From assembly GCA_947683425.1 (NCBI GenBank), contig CANTUQ010000037.1, forward strand, positions 6,526,501 to 6,590,500: a DNA stretch of 64,000 nt, in the 5' to 3' direction. Shown piece by piece: positions 1-10,938 of this stretch. Source of the DNA: Excoecaria cochinchinensis (Eukaryota > Streptophyta > Magnoliopsida > Malpighiales > Euphorbiaceae). The number at the start of each line of letters is the position of its first letter. Within the stretch, counting starts at the first letter, position 1. Below the pieces are notes generated by a model, which saw nothing but the letters and a program-made list of their open reading frames with translations, was not told the origin of the DNA and searched no databases. The position numbers and the translations under genes are program-made.

Positions 1-185
1 TCATATTCACTCCATTAACATAATAATATATTTGATTATAAGTATAATAATATAATAATATATTTAATTCAACTTTGATCAAAATTATTAGACAATAACT
101 AATTTAAAAAAGAATTAAATTGAGAATTGGTAGAAATGAAATCAAATGCACAATGAAATGAAAAAAATGGAGAATTGTAAAAAAC

Positions 186-241
186 ATACCTTTGTTGAGA
201 ATTGGTGAAAATTAAAGGGGGAGTGCATTTGGGCTTTTATA
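186..241 (-). promoter_or_regulatory. possible minus-strand TATA box and first splice donor
   Basis: Read on the minus strand there is a TATAAAAG box (near 241-232) and, about 45 bases downstream, a good splice donor (AAAG then GTATGT, at about 191-186). The spacing suits a short first exon of a gene leaving the window to the left. No protein can be assigned. Bases 1-185 are AT-rich and show nothing else. The hairpin cluster at 290-696 would lie directly upstream of this promoter. This is inference from signals only. Confidence 0.3.
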
Positions 242-289
242 GACAAAGAAAAATAAAATAAAATAAAATAAAATATACATTTCCATTAA

Positions 290-696
290 CCAGACCCGTG
301 CACCTGCAGAGGGCACGGGTCTGGTAAGGCTGCAGCGCACAGTAATTCTCGTGCGCTGCAGCCTTTGACCCTAAGGAAAAAGGCTGAATTATATTGGTTA
401 AAAAATGGCAACTAAGGTTGGCATTTTCTGACCAATGGGGCCCACCCATCTTCTTGCGTGCTGGAGCCAAAACGGCAACGTTTTGGCCTTGTTAGAAAAC
501 GGCAATTTTTGTTGCCGTTTTCTGACGCTCGGGCCCAGGCGCAAAACGACGCCGTTTTGTGCCTGGGAGATCAAAAAAAAAATTAAAAGGCGCCAGAAAA
601 CGGCAACCTTGGTTGCCGTTCTCTGGCAATCCAGAGTCCCACGTGCGTGGGACCCACCAAGTCAGAAAACGGCAACCTTGGTTGCTGTTTTCTGAC
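290..696. repeat. cluster of about nine consecutive hairpin-forming palindromes
   Basis: Perfect or near-perfect inverted repeats follow one another: arms 290-301/313-324, 328-340/351-363, about 400-427, 467-488, 493-522, about 532-568, about 590-625, 632-651 and 661-696. Four of them share an AAAACGGCAAC arm facing GTTGCCGTTTT. The three open frames crossing the block are by-products of the repeats and are not called. Such a block could be the upstream region of a transposon, but no family is recognised. Confidence 0.8.
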
Positions 697-779
697 ACCC
701 TAGTCTCCTAATTTATTTTCCTGTACCACCAAATCTCCAATTTTTTTCAAAAATAACCCCAAATTAAAAAAAAAACTCC

Positions 780-1130
780 CAAATTTAGCGACTACATCGT
801 TTAGTCGCTATTTTAGCGATTGATTTGCGATTATATTAAATTTCAGTCGTGAAAACTTAGTTTGCATTTTGGAAATGCAAAATAGCGACTAAATTAAAAT
901 TTAGTGGCTATATTTTGCCGCGAAAATCCCACGCCATTTTTAGCAACTAAATTAGCATCAGAACATTCAGTCGCTAATAATTAGCGACTAAAATTTATGA
1001 AAAGATACAATAGCGACAAAATGTGGTCTCGCAATATAAGTAGTATAATTAGCGACTAATTTAGCGACTGAATATATGTATTCAGCGACTAAATATTTGT
1101 AGTCGCTATTTTTCGATTAGTAATCAGATC
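780..1130. repeat. CACTA left subterminal repeats (TTAGCGACTAAA type)
   Basis: The unit TAGCGACTAAA and its reverse complement occur about ten times in both orientations, for example around 787, 808, 895, 955, 980, 1050 and 1085. The same unit recurs next to the right CACTA terminus at 25450-25860. In CACTA elements such repeats are the transposase binding sites near each end. No CACTACAAA terminus is visible to the left, so the left end is either lost, displaced by the hairpin block, or beyond base 1. Confidence 0.75.
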
Positions 1131-1139
1131 TAAATAAAC

Positions 1140-1505
1140 CTAAATCCCCAAAATCCTTTAACTCCCAAACGAAAAAGGCAGAGATCGAGAGAACCAGAAA
1201 TCCCCAATCCCCCTCCATCGAACGCGTCGCCTGTGATCGCCGGAGTTCTAATCGGCGATAGAACCCCCGTTGCTCCGTTTGTTTGTACTGTGCGATAGGT
1301 AATTTAGATTTACTTGTAACTCGTACTTGGATTTCATTTTCCAGATGTTTGAAGGTTGATCTGTGTAGTTAACGAAAAATTGATCTTATTTGTTGATGTT
1401 TCTGGCGAGATCGAAGACGCGAAGGGAGCGAAGGGAGGAGGAAGGACAACAGATCTGAGTTTCTGCCATCAGAACCAAATTGTGCGAATCTTAGCGGGGA
1501 AGAAG
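1140..1505 (+). other. putative CACTA untranslated leader exons with splice donors
   Basis: GC-richer sequence than its surroundings, ending twice in good splice donors: GATAG then GTAATT at 1298/1299 and GAAG then GTATGT at 1505/1506. Non-coding leader exons before the first transposase exon are common in CACTA elements, and further candidate leader exons lie at 8169-8232 and 9723-9862. Acceptors for the piece ending at 1505 were not fixed. Transcript data would be needed to confirm it. Confidence 0.35.
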
Positions 1506-2315
1506 GTATGTTCAATGTCATGAACTGTAAATTTTTTTCTTCTTCTTTATTTGTAACCTTCAATCAATTGATTTGTGTGATAATGGATTTGATAAAATAT
1601 TGAAAATTATAAAAAAGTTTTTGTTTCATTGATTAAGTTTACCAAAGTTGGTACCATATCTATATAATTGACACATTTCATTATCTATCTGAAAGTTTTC
1701 TGCTACGTACTATTTTCTTTTATTTCTTTTATATATAAATAATTATGGACCGACAAGCCTTACTATATATATGTATATACACACACGCACAATAACTTGA
1801 AGAAACAAAAAATTTGTAGCCATGAATTTATCAGAAAACAAAGGTAGCAATATTCAAAAAAAGGCTATCTTTTCAAAAATACTAAGCAAAAGTGATGTAG
1901 AGAAAAAATTGTTAGTTCCAGAGAACTGCATAAGAGCTTTCCAGCCGGTGGAGAAAGGTCACGAAATAAATTTGAACGTTAAAGATGATAGAGGAAGTGT
2001 TTGGACATTCGGTTTCAGTGTTCCAGAGAAAAGTTATGCAAAACCATCTGTGTTTGGTGATTGGTTTCAGTTTGTTCGTAGTAAAAATCTTAAGCCTGGT
2101 GATCTTATTATCATAGTTTTGAAAACCAGATCGGACAAGCCGATTGAACCGGTTCAACCGCGAACCGTATAGAAATCCGGTCCGATTCAATGTAAAAACC
2201 AGAAAAGGTAAAAAAAACGGAATGCACAGTAAAAAACCGGATTGAACCGAGCAAAATTAAATATATTCTAAATTATATTTTTATAAAATTTATTTTTATA
2301 ATTTGGGTTAATAGT

Positions 2316-2989
2316 TAGGGGTGAGCAAAAAAACCGATGGACTTGGTTAACCGAAAAAAAAAATCCGAAACCGAACCGATGGACTGGTTAACCGATTGTA
2401 ATGGACTAGTTAATGGTTAGTGTTTTGAAAAAATCAATATTAATGGACTGGTTAATGGTTTTTGACTCATGTGACTGGTTAACCGAACCGAAATCGAATT
2501 TTTAGTTAATTTATTAATTTTTTAATAATTTATAACAATTTATCCTAATTAAAGGTGATCATGTACTTTTTTTTTCATTATACTAATTATTTTAAAGTTT
2601 TTAAGTTTTTTTAATTAGTTATTAGTAAGTATAATAATTTATCTAATTAAAAGTGATTATGGACCGGTTAATATATTTACTTATTAAATATTAATTTTTA
2701 AAAACAAATTTGCTAATATCCACCAAATATTTTTATTTTAATAACAATAATGTTATATTATAGTGAAAAAATTTTAATTTTTAAGTATTTTGAACATTTT
2801 AATTTTATTTATGAATATATTTATAATTATAGTGGTTAACCGAAAAATATTGGGTAACCGATCCGAAAATCCGAAACCAATGGACTAGTTAACCGATGGT
2901 AATGGACTGAAATTTCAAAAAACTGATATTAATGGACTGGTTAATGGACTGTGGCTCATGGACTGGTTAACCGATCATGCTCACCCCTA
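2316..2989. mobile_element. hAT-type MITE, 674 bp
   Basis: Terminal inverted repeats TAGGGGTGAGCA (2316-2327) and TGCTCACCCCTA (2978-2989) are perfect over 12 bases. They are flanked by a perfect 8-bp duplication TTAATAGT (2308-2315 and 2990-2997), which fits hAT elements. Inside, the phrase GGACTGGTTAACCGA recurs many times in degenerate form near both ends. No coding capacity. Confidence 0.85.
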
Positions 2990-3283
2990 TTAATAGTTGT
3001 TGAATATTGTTCTATTAAAAATTTATATTTGATGATAAAATTAATTTATATTAATATTAAATTTGATAAAATTGAACATTTTTCACTATATTTTTATTTT
3101 ATATTTTTTTAAATATTTAATAACTAAATAATTTAAATATAACGGAATATTAAAAAATAAATGAATATAAACATGATAATTATAAAAATAGTTAATGTCA
3201 CAAAAATAAATTTTACAATTGAAAATAAAATTAAAAAAATTATAAATTCAAAATTATATTTTTCTTATAAATTCAAACATTTA

Positions 3284-6200
3284 TGTAACACCCCAAATCG
3301 GGCCTAGTCGGAATCGGAAAGCTAAGTCAGTTAAGTGAAGGGTATTTCGGTAATTTGTACTTGAGAAAGTTTGGTTAATTAGGACTAAAGTGCAAAGAAA
3401 ATAATTAATTAATAAGATGTTAAGTGAGAAATCATCTAGTGAAACATGTGTATGGTATTTAGGAAGTGATTGGATAAGCTTGTGACACTTGGGTTTGTAG
3501 GATGATGACAAGTGGTTTATAAGGAATTGTTAGAGTGTGCTTGAAGTGTATGGAAGTAGGATGTAAGTGGGTTAAGAAATGATATGGTGTGAGTGGTGTT
3601 TGGTGTATTGAAGATATTTATTCAAGAATTGTTTGTGTGTGTATGGTGTATGGTGCAAGGTGGAATAAGTCAAAAGATGGATTAAGGAACCAATAAGATT
3701 AGGACACATGGCTTGGGTAGGTGTGCATTGAATGAAAAGAAAGAAAAAGAGGGACAATGAGGAGAGAGAACGCAGGAACCATTATGCTCCCCGTTCTCCT
3801 CTCTTCTTTAGTTCTTCTTTCCCATTTCTTTTCCATTTTTCTGCACTTTCTCCTTTCCTTTCTTGTGGTTGGTGTTTGGGCACATGCTTGGGCGATTTTG
3901 ATTGAGTTTTGGATCAAGTTAGAAGAGGTAAGTTGGGTTTTTAGGGTTCTTGTGTTTGGATTCTTCCTCCTCTTCTTCTTTTGATTTTTTTTAAGATAGG
4001 ATTTTGGAAGAGTAATTTGTGGGTTTTGGTTTTGTGCAAGCTTTGGATACCAAGAGGAAGATTAAAGGCAAAGAAAAGGTGGAGGTTTGAAACAGAAGAT
4101 TGAAGCTTCATTTGAGGTTTGGGAGCTTTGATTTTACATTTGAGTTTGAGTTGTCTTTGCCTAAATTTTCCTTGGATCATGAGTGTGTGTAATTGTGTTT
4201 GTTTTTTTTCCAGAAATTGAGTGCTTGAGATGAGATATGCATGAATTAATTTGGGAAAATGTGTGTTAGTAATACATGTAATTGATTGATATAAATGTAT
4301 ATGTGAGTTGGCATTGAAATGCATGAGTTTGAGAAATCCTTTGAATTTGATGTTTGATGGTGATTTTGGCAATTCTGTTCCGTTTTTATTTGACCTCTGT
4401 GCATTGTTTTTGTCATAGGTGTAGTTATAGAGCTCTTAATCATATGATTATTGATCCATTAGAACCATGATTTCTATTCCTTTAAATGTCTCAGAAATAG
4501 CCTTGGACAAATTCTTGCTCTAAGACATCGAAAAATTGATTACAAATGTAGTGTCCCTGTTGTGTCGGGTTGTTTGAACAGTATGGGTTGTGGAGATCAT
4601 ATCTGGAGTTATAGGTGTCCTTTTGACCTGAAATTTGTTGCATGTGAACGGTAACATCCTAGGGAACATTTTTTAAGAAGGAATTTTTGGCTAAAAATGA
4701 AGTTTAGATGTCGGTTCAGGCAATACGAGTTGGGCACGTTGAGCAGTCCCGTTTGGCTTCAGGGGTGAGCCTCTGTCGCGAGCGCGACAGTGTCGCAACC
4801 TCGCGATAGAAAAATGTGTTTTTAAGCTTTTCTTCTTCATTTTTGACCCTTGGTTTGTTTGGGGCACTTGCCTTTCCTTCCCCTTCTTTAGGTTGAGTAT
4901 TTTGGGCACGTTTTGCTTCCGAAGTGCATCCGAACTTCGTTATTACTGTCTAAAACTTAGTCATTTCTTGTTTAGAGTTTGGAGATAGGATTAATGTTCG
5001 AAAATGGAATTATGGTGTTTTTGATGTTCATAATAGTTTAATTGTTATGGTTTTGATTTAGATGATGCATGAAGCCTTGAATGTGAGCTATTGAACTTAA
5101 TTGTGTTGAATGACGATTAGTATTGATATTATAGTTTGTGTATATGGATATTGTTAGTGGCATGATTTATTTGGATTTCTTGGTATGGATGTTGTGTTCA
5201 TGTTGTCAATGATGTGTGGCTTATTGGAGATGAGGTAAGAGACCTTTGGTTATATTTCGTGTGTTTGTGGGTGAGTTTGAGGAAGGAAAGATCCCGCGGA
5301 ATTCTGTAGATTTTCGGAATCATGACTCTATCGCGATCGCGACACTGTCGCGAGCGCGACAGAGACCGGTGATCCTGATGCTGTGCCATCGCGAGCACGC
5401 GACGCTGTCGCGAGCCCGCGATAGCAATAGCTTGTGTGCTCTCTGTCGCGAGCGCGACAACTGTCGCGATCGCGACAGAGCACTTTGTTGGCCTGTGCTA
5501 TCGCGAGCACGCGACTTGTCACGACCCCGCGATAGCCATGCTTGCCCTCTGTCGCGATCGCGACAACGTCGCGAGCGCAACAGAGGCAGGCCCTTCTCTC
5601 CTTCCCGCGATCGCGAAGTCCGTCGCGCGCGCGCAGCGAAGAGACTATGGTCTCTGTCGCGAGCGCGATAGGGATCGCGAGCGCGACAGATGTGTGGTGT
5701 TGAATGAGTTTTCTTTGGTGATTCTAATGTTTGAATTCCGAACTTGTGATGCCTTTAGGTTTATTCTTTGACTATTTTATGAAGTATGTTAATATAATTG
5801 AAAGTATTATGCATATCTATACTTATGATCTTTCTCTAAGATTATTACGTTATGCTTAAGTGTAAATTGTATGATGCATGATTGACTTTATGAACTTATT
5901 CATATGTCTTATCTATTGCTGATTATGTACAATGATATAAATTACGTGATTTGAAATATGATTTGTATTATGCATGACCTGCGAGAGTCAGTCTAGTGGA
6001 TAGTTAGGCATGCCTAATAGAGTCTGTATGTGTAGCTGCAGCGCCCCTTTGAACGATTTGGACCCTGATCAGGTCCCCGATTGGTTCCTCGCGAACTCTA
6101 TTATGTGTATGTGTATGGATCTTGTTTAAGGTCCTATTTTGAGAAATGATTTTGAACTATGAAAAGTAACAGTACTCTGCGATTTGTACCCGTAAGGTAC

Positions 6201-7232
6201 AATTTGTTACTCGTTATCCACTATTTTGAGTCAGCAGGTATTTCGTTTGCTTTATCTAATATGATATCCGAATGTATAAGATTTCGGTCATATGAACCAG
6301 TTATGAATATAAGAATGTGATATCGGTATGAGTATGATTTTGGGAAATGTAAATGTGCTTACAAATCTCCAAGTGGGCTTAATGTAACTCTAACCTGTAT
6401 ATTGTACTTTTGTCCTTATATGTAAATGATCTTGTATATAGTATGTGTGATTGAAGTCGGTGTGGCATATAATGTTGACACTACATTTCTGTATAGTAAT
6501 GTGATAAATTAACATGTATATTAGAATGTGTTTACGTTCTGGACATGATAATTGGGTGTGTTAATCATATGAGTATATGATCGCAGTTAGGAACATTTGA
6601 GTACGTGGCTATTGTATAAAGCATGTATAATTATCTGTTAGGACTTGATACATTCGCTATTGTGTATGTGTTATACTTGGGCGACCGTTGTGAATGGCCG
6701 TCTATATTTTCTGTATATTTTCCCCACTAAGCGTTATCGCTTAGCACGGGCTCTTTTCCCCGTGCAGGTGGCAGGTTGCTTTTGTTCAAGTTGTGCATCT
6801 GCAGAGTCGGCCACATAGAAGCTAGAAGTTTTGTATCTTATTCAGCTTTTGTAATTTAGAATTGTTGTATAACTGTGTAATAGGTATATGTAATGATAGG
6901 TAAAGATTCTGATGTAATATTTTAAGCTATGTAAATATTTGCACCTTTATGTATCTTTCTTATAAGGTTTCTGTTATATGATTATAAGTATGCATGTGTG
7001 TATGTTTTCTCTTAGGGTATGCGCCTTGGCATATTATGTACGTTCATAAAGTATTCATTTTGTTCAGTATCACTCTTCTTTCTCTCAGAATTTTTAATTA
7101 TCATAGATATGTCATTCTATTTATGTGATGTTTACTTGTTTACTCTAGTGGGATGTGACACTCCTATCTATCTTGGATCCTTCTTCCTCTAATCTGAATA
7201 GAAGTCTCCATAGTATAGGTTGGGGTGTGACA
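3284..7232 (+). mobile_element. solo LTR of a Ty3/gypsy element (Tekay-like), 3.9 kb
   Basis: It starts TGTAACACCCC at 3284 and ends GGGGTGTGACA at 7232, flanked by a perfect 5-bp duplication ATTTA (3279-3283, 7233-7237). No internal coding region is present, so this is one LTR left after LTR-LTR recombination. It shares several blocks with the LTRs of the intact gypsy element at 14909-24764, in opposite orientation: the CACTAAGCG/CCCCGTGCAGG block near 6725-6770, the TTAGGCATGCCTAA block near 6005-6020, and the TCGCGA palindromes. It is longer and diverged, so it belongs to a related family. The content orientation is plus. Confidence 0.88.
5320..5695. repeat. TCGCGA palindrome array in the solo LTR
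   Basis: Units of the form TGTCGCGATCGCGACA or TGTCGCGAGCGCGACA recur every 40-60 bases, with variants such as ATCGCGAGCACGCGAC. One further unit lies near 4775-4808. The array is strikingly CpG-rich in an AT-rich neighbourhood. Overlapping open frames rich in Arg, Asp and Ser come from the repeat itself and are not genes. Confidence 0.85.
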
Positions 7233-7696
7233 ATTTAAAAAAAAAAAATCAATTGTTGTGGTTAATTTTTTACTATTATTACTAAAAAAGTAGTAAAATA
7301 AATAAAAAATAATTAATATATTGATATTTAATAATTAATAGGTTGTTTAAATATTTTTTTTATATACTATATTTTTAATTTTTTATTAATAATTATATTT
7401 AAAAAAAAAGATAGAAATTCCGAATCAATCCGATCGAACCAGTTGACTCCTGACCCAGTTGACAGGCCGAATCAACGTCCGGTCCGATTTGAAAAACATT
7501 GCTTATTATCTTCTACAAATTAGAGATAGATGAGGCTACTTCTACTTACTACAAAATTGATGTTAAGAAGAAAGGATCAAGATTGGTTGTTTGAAAACGT
7601 TCTTATGAAATCCGTTTATTAGTCATTGATTATCCATGTAATTATCCGAGTTTGAAATATATCTGAATTGTGTCGTGCAAAACTTGTCTTTTTCTT

Positions 7697-7702
<6 letters not shown>

Positions 7703-7740
<38 letters not shown>
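7703..7740. repeat. (AT)n microsatellite
   Basis: Uninterrupted AT dinucleotides followed by ACACAC. The bases from 7595 to 8168 otherwise hold the former 3' flank of the B3 gene and no recognisable gene. Confidence 0.95.
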
Positions 7741-7746
<6 letters not shown>

Positions 7747-8581
7747 GACTGAATTGCAGCTATAAAATAGAAAATATGTGCAAAATTCTAACAGAAAAGG
7801 CTCTCACGTAGTATTTTGAGATAAGATGAAAAGTAAAACAGTGTCTTAAATTCATATTTGGAGGACGTCGGGGTTTTATATAATGTCATGTGTGCTACGT
7901 ACAAAGAATGTTTTGTGATAATCAAGAGAAGACATCTAACGTTTTACCTATTTCATACTTCACAAAGAATGCTTTGTGATATATCTTAGTTGAGTTTTTA
8001 AACCTGTCACCAATCATAATGATTTTCAAAAGAGTTTTGTAGATCAATTCTGTATAAACCTGGCAACACATAGAGGAAGAAAAACCTTTTATGCTTCTTT
8101 TTCCATTTTTACCGATTCCCTCTCTCATTCTAATTTTTAGATCACTCATCGATGTTTTACAATTTCAGAGGAAGCTTAATTATGCGAGGAAAACAGCCCT
8201 TCGTAACCGAGAATACCGATTGACATCATGAGGTAAATTTCACCTTCATTTCATATAAATTAGTACATTGATTTTTTCTGTATTTCATTATACTTGTTTC
8301 ATCTATTGCTTATGTGTTTCTTCTCTGAATGTAATTTTTTCTTTGATATACATGATTTTTCTTTAATATCAATGTATTTTGTTTTCGAAAAATCTAGTCT
8401 ACCTTTTATTGTCATTTTGCATATAATTATCCACATATATGTTTTACCACTAGAATTATCCACAAATTGAGTTGTGACTGTTAAACATATGCGAGATAAA
8501 TGACGAAAATGCCCAGGTCTCTGGGCACAGACAAAAAATCCAAAGGAGAAAACATGATCATTTGTTGGCCAGTCTATTCAT

Positions 8582-9095
8582 GGGTTGATTTCACTCACGG
8601 TCACTCAACTTATTACTTATCGCGCAAAAATAACCGATTTTTTTTCTGACTTAAATGTCACTGAACTTTTAACATTTTTGCAAAAAAATATGTTGACTGG
8701 AAACCGGCAAGAACCCTTGCCGAATTGATGATATGGCATGCCATGTCAGAAATTATATGTCGTTTAACAATATTTCCAACAAATGCTACATCTAAATCAA
8801 TTTTACTCACAGTCACTAAACTTATCATTTATCGCGCAAAAGTAACTAACTTTTTTTTTCCAATTTAAATGTTACTGAACTTCTAACATTTTTGCAAAAA
8901 AGTCATGTATTTACTATTCGTTGCCACGTGTCATATGCCATGTCATCAATCCGACAAGAGTTCTCATCGGATTCCAGTTTACATGATTTTTTTGCAAAAA
9001 TGTTAGAAGTTCAGTGAAATTTAAGTCAGAAAAAAAAAGTCGGTTACTTTTGTGCGATAAGTGATAAGTTGAGTGACCATGAGTGAAATTGACCC
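8582..9095. mobile_element. long-inverted-repeat MITE (Mutator-like), 514 bp
   Basis: Inverted ends of about 100 bases start GGGTTGATTTCACTC on the left and CGGGTCAATTTCACTC (minus strand) on the right. They are flanked by the direct repeat GTCTATTCAT (8572-8581 and 9096-9105). A third, direct copy of the terminal module lies at about 8800-8905. A duplication of about ten bases with long TIRs fits Mutator-like MITEs. No protein is encoded. Confidence 0.75.
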
Positions 9096-9465
9096 GTCTA
9101 TTCATGGTAAAGTAATAAAGGTAGGAAGTATTTAGTTTAGGCTAATTAGTGAAAATTATGATTCTGTTTAATATATTCTTATGGCATAATAGATTAAATT
9201 CTAAAATCCATTTTCTTTTGTCTGGTTCTATATTATGCTACTTTTTATGCTTCTAAAACGTTTGCTTTGATTTTGATTTATCTCATTGAAATTGCCTCAC
9301 CTTTGATGCAGACAGCAACTGAAGGAAAATCTTATTGAAGAAAACATTTATGAACAATAAATGAATTTTATCTTTCAAAGACAGTTTTTTTCAGAAACTT
9401 GCTTCAAGAAGAAGAGATAGGCTGAATTTGATTAGGTTGATTGCTAAAACCTAGTGGCTGTAGTC

Positions 9466-9467
<2 letters not shown>

Positions 9468-9528
<61 letters not shown>
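9468..9528. repeat. (TTA)n microsatellite
   Basis: About twenty uninterrupted TTA units. Confidence 0.95.
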
Positions 9529-9529
<1 letters not shown>

Positions 9530-10230
9530 AGGCAAAGGAGGTAAAAAAAATATAGAAAATCAAGTAATCCCATCAATTTGATGGATTAAAAATTTAGAAA
9601 AAATGAAATAATGGATTAACCATAAAAAATTAATTGTAACGGCCTATCATCAGTAGAATAATACCTACAATTACAGATACTTTTTAACTATGAATAATTT
9701 GATTGCATAATTTTGTTTTCAGGAATTAGGATTGTGCCAAGAGACAATAAAAAGAAACGAGTTGGGCCAAGAGTGACCACCCTTGTTTGATCAAGTTATC
9801 TTACTGATCTGCATGACCCTCTCTAGTTCCTTGATTGTATACAGATCTTCTTCTTGTTCCAGGTAAACTTTCTAATTTTATGTGTTTCATAAAAAAATGA
9901 TGATTTATGCCAGATATACAAGTAGATCTTGTAATTTTTATGTGCAACTACAAGGAGATCTTGTGTTCCTTTGCAACATACAACTTATTTCATCTTGTTA
10001 GTAGATAGTAAAGAAATGTATTCATATTGTGCAAAGGAATTAATACATATATAATTACCTAGCGAGAATAACCTGTAAAAATAAATATTTGAGTAAGGAT
10101 TGCTAGTTTAAAAATAGATTAGTTAAAAAGGATTGCTAGTTTAAAAATAGATTAGTTAAAAGAGAGGGAGTAGTATGTTTAAAAATACTGTTTGAAGGAT
10201 TGGTGGAGGATAGGGAGTACTGTTAGAAGA

Positions 10231-10743
10231 GTAATTTGTATTATTATTTCAATATATATATATATATATAAAAACAATTGTTCTTGCATTGCATAAGTAT
10301 ACATGAGAAATACTGTTTGCATATTTTTAACAATCTTGAAGGTATATCGGCTGAAACAGCTTTAGCCCCTAAATAGGATATAGCTTTTGCTATCCCGGCT
10401 GATCTACTGTCAGTATCTTCTTGGTTGTGTTCCTTTTTAAAATTATTTTGGGATTGCATTTGCATTGCATCTTTATTATATATATATGAAATATAGTAAT
10501 TTGTATTATTATTTCAATATATATATATATATATATTCAAACAATTGTTATTGCATTCATAAGTAAACATGAGAAATACTGTTTGCATATTTTTAACAAT
10601 CTTGAAGGTATATCGGCTGAAATAGCTTTGGCCCCTAAACAAGATATAGCTTTTGCTATCCCGGCTGATCTACTGCCAGTATCGTCTTGGTTGCGTTCCT
10701 TTTTAAAATTATTTTGGGATTGCATTTGCATTGCATTTTTATT
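10231..10743. repeat. tandem duplication with 265-bp period
   Basis: Bases 10231-10495 and 10496-10743 are two direct copies differing by scattered substitutions and AT-run length. Each begins GTAATTTGTATTATTATTTC and contains GCTTTTGCTATCCCGGCTGA. Each copy leaves a 64-73 codon minus-strand frame, but these show no recognised domain and are not called genes. The block lies in the intron before the first CACTA coding exon. Confidence 0.85.
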
Positions 10744-10938
10744 TTAGTTTTAGGTTGTGAAATCCATTCGTGGATATTTTGCTGTGTGATAGTTAAAATT
10801 TTCAGTTTTAAGTTTCAAATCTTGCTTAATCTGACATAATGAGAATATCGACTGCTACTAAGCTATGTTGTTTTGTTTAATGTGGATACTAAATTTTTGT
10901 TTTTTTCTATATTGTTATAATCGAAAAATTTAGGTTAA

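Larger units (their letters stand above)
2113..7501. mobile_element. Mutator-like MITE with 9-bp target duplication, carrying nested insertions
   Basis: The insertion is flanked by perfect 9-bp repeats CTTATTATC (2104-2112, 7502-7510). Its ends are inverted repeats of imperfect match: left ATAGTTTTGAAAACCAGATC, right (minus strand) CAATGTTTTTCAAATCGGAC. A 9-bp duplication is the hallmark of Mutator-like elements. After subtracting the hAT MITE and the solo LTR, the original element was about 0.75 kb of AT-rich non-coding DNA with CCGGTTC-rich ends. No transposase is present, so it is non-autonomous. Bases 2190-2307, 2998-3278 and 7238-7400 are AT-rich remains of it. Confidence 0.75.
1822..7594 (+). 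pseudogene. single B3-domain protein gene, split by a transposon insertion
   Basis: From ATG 1822 the frame reads a plant B3 DNA-binding domain: FSKILSKSDVEKKLLVPENC, then a WTFGFSV strand, KPSVFGDWFQFVRSKN, and LKPGDLII. The last part of the domain (FYKLEIDEATSTYYKIDV, stop at 7592-7594) lies 5.4 kb away. The nine bases CTTATTATC occur at 2104-2112 and again at 7502-7510. Dropping the insert with one copy rejoins the frame exactly, giving about 125 residues, essentially a B3 domain alone. B3 proteins are plant-specific DNA-binding regulators. The leader before 1822 looks normal, so this was probably a whole small gene, either captured by or lying within the CACTA region. As it stands translation runs into the insert and stops at 2170-2172. 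Confidence 0.85.
8169..9862 (+). other. putative CACTA leader exons 8169-8232 and 9723-9862
   Basis: Two short stretches are bounded by convincing splice sites: TTTCAG before 8169 with GAG then GTAAAT after 8232, and TTTTCAG before 9723 with CCAG then GTAAAC after 9862. Both are non-coding, and they precede the exon starting at 10934 whose ATG is at 10939. They are read as untranslated exons of the CACTA transcript. Between them lie a MITE and a (TTA)n tract. Evidence is splice signals only. Confidence 0.35.

Noticed and set aside
237..698. Three small frames across the hairpin block
   Set aside because: Their sequence (ENGNQGCRFL-type repeats) is the translation of the inverted repeats on either strand.
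700..780. Possible left CACTA terminus
   Set aside because: No CACTACAAA-like sequence and no TTA duplicate could be seen; left end reported as unknown.
3757..3984. 75-codon hydrophobic frame with apparent membrane segment
   Set aside because: Lies in the solo LTR in a pyrimidine-rich tract; no homology recognised.
5320..5695. Regularly spaced palindromes considered as a CRISPR-like array
   Set aside because: Spacers are short and similar, units vary, and the locus is a plant LTR with target duplications; no cas genes.
5246..5771. Overlapping plus- and minus-strand frames rich in SRARD/REHAT-like repeats (also at 15948-16409 and 23291-23669)
   Set aside because: They are open in several frames at once because the TCGCGA palindrome unit is stop-poor; no domain, and they lie in LTRs.
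10244..10731. Two minus-strand frames as a small gene family
   Set aside because: Explained by the 265-bp tandem duplication in an intron; kept only as a low-interest finding.
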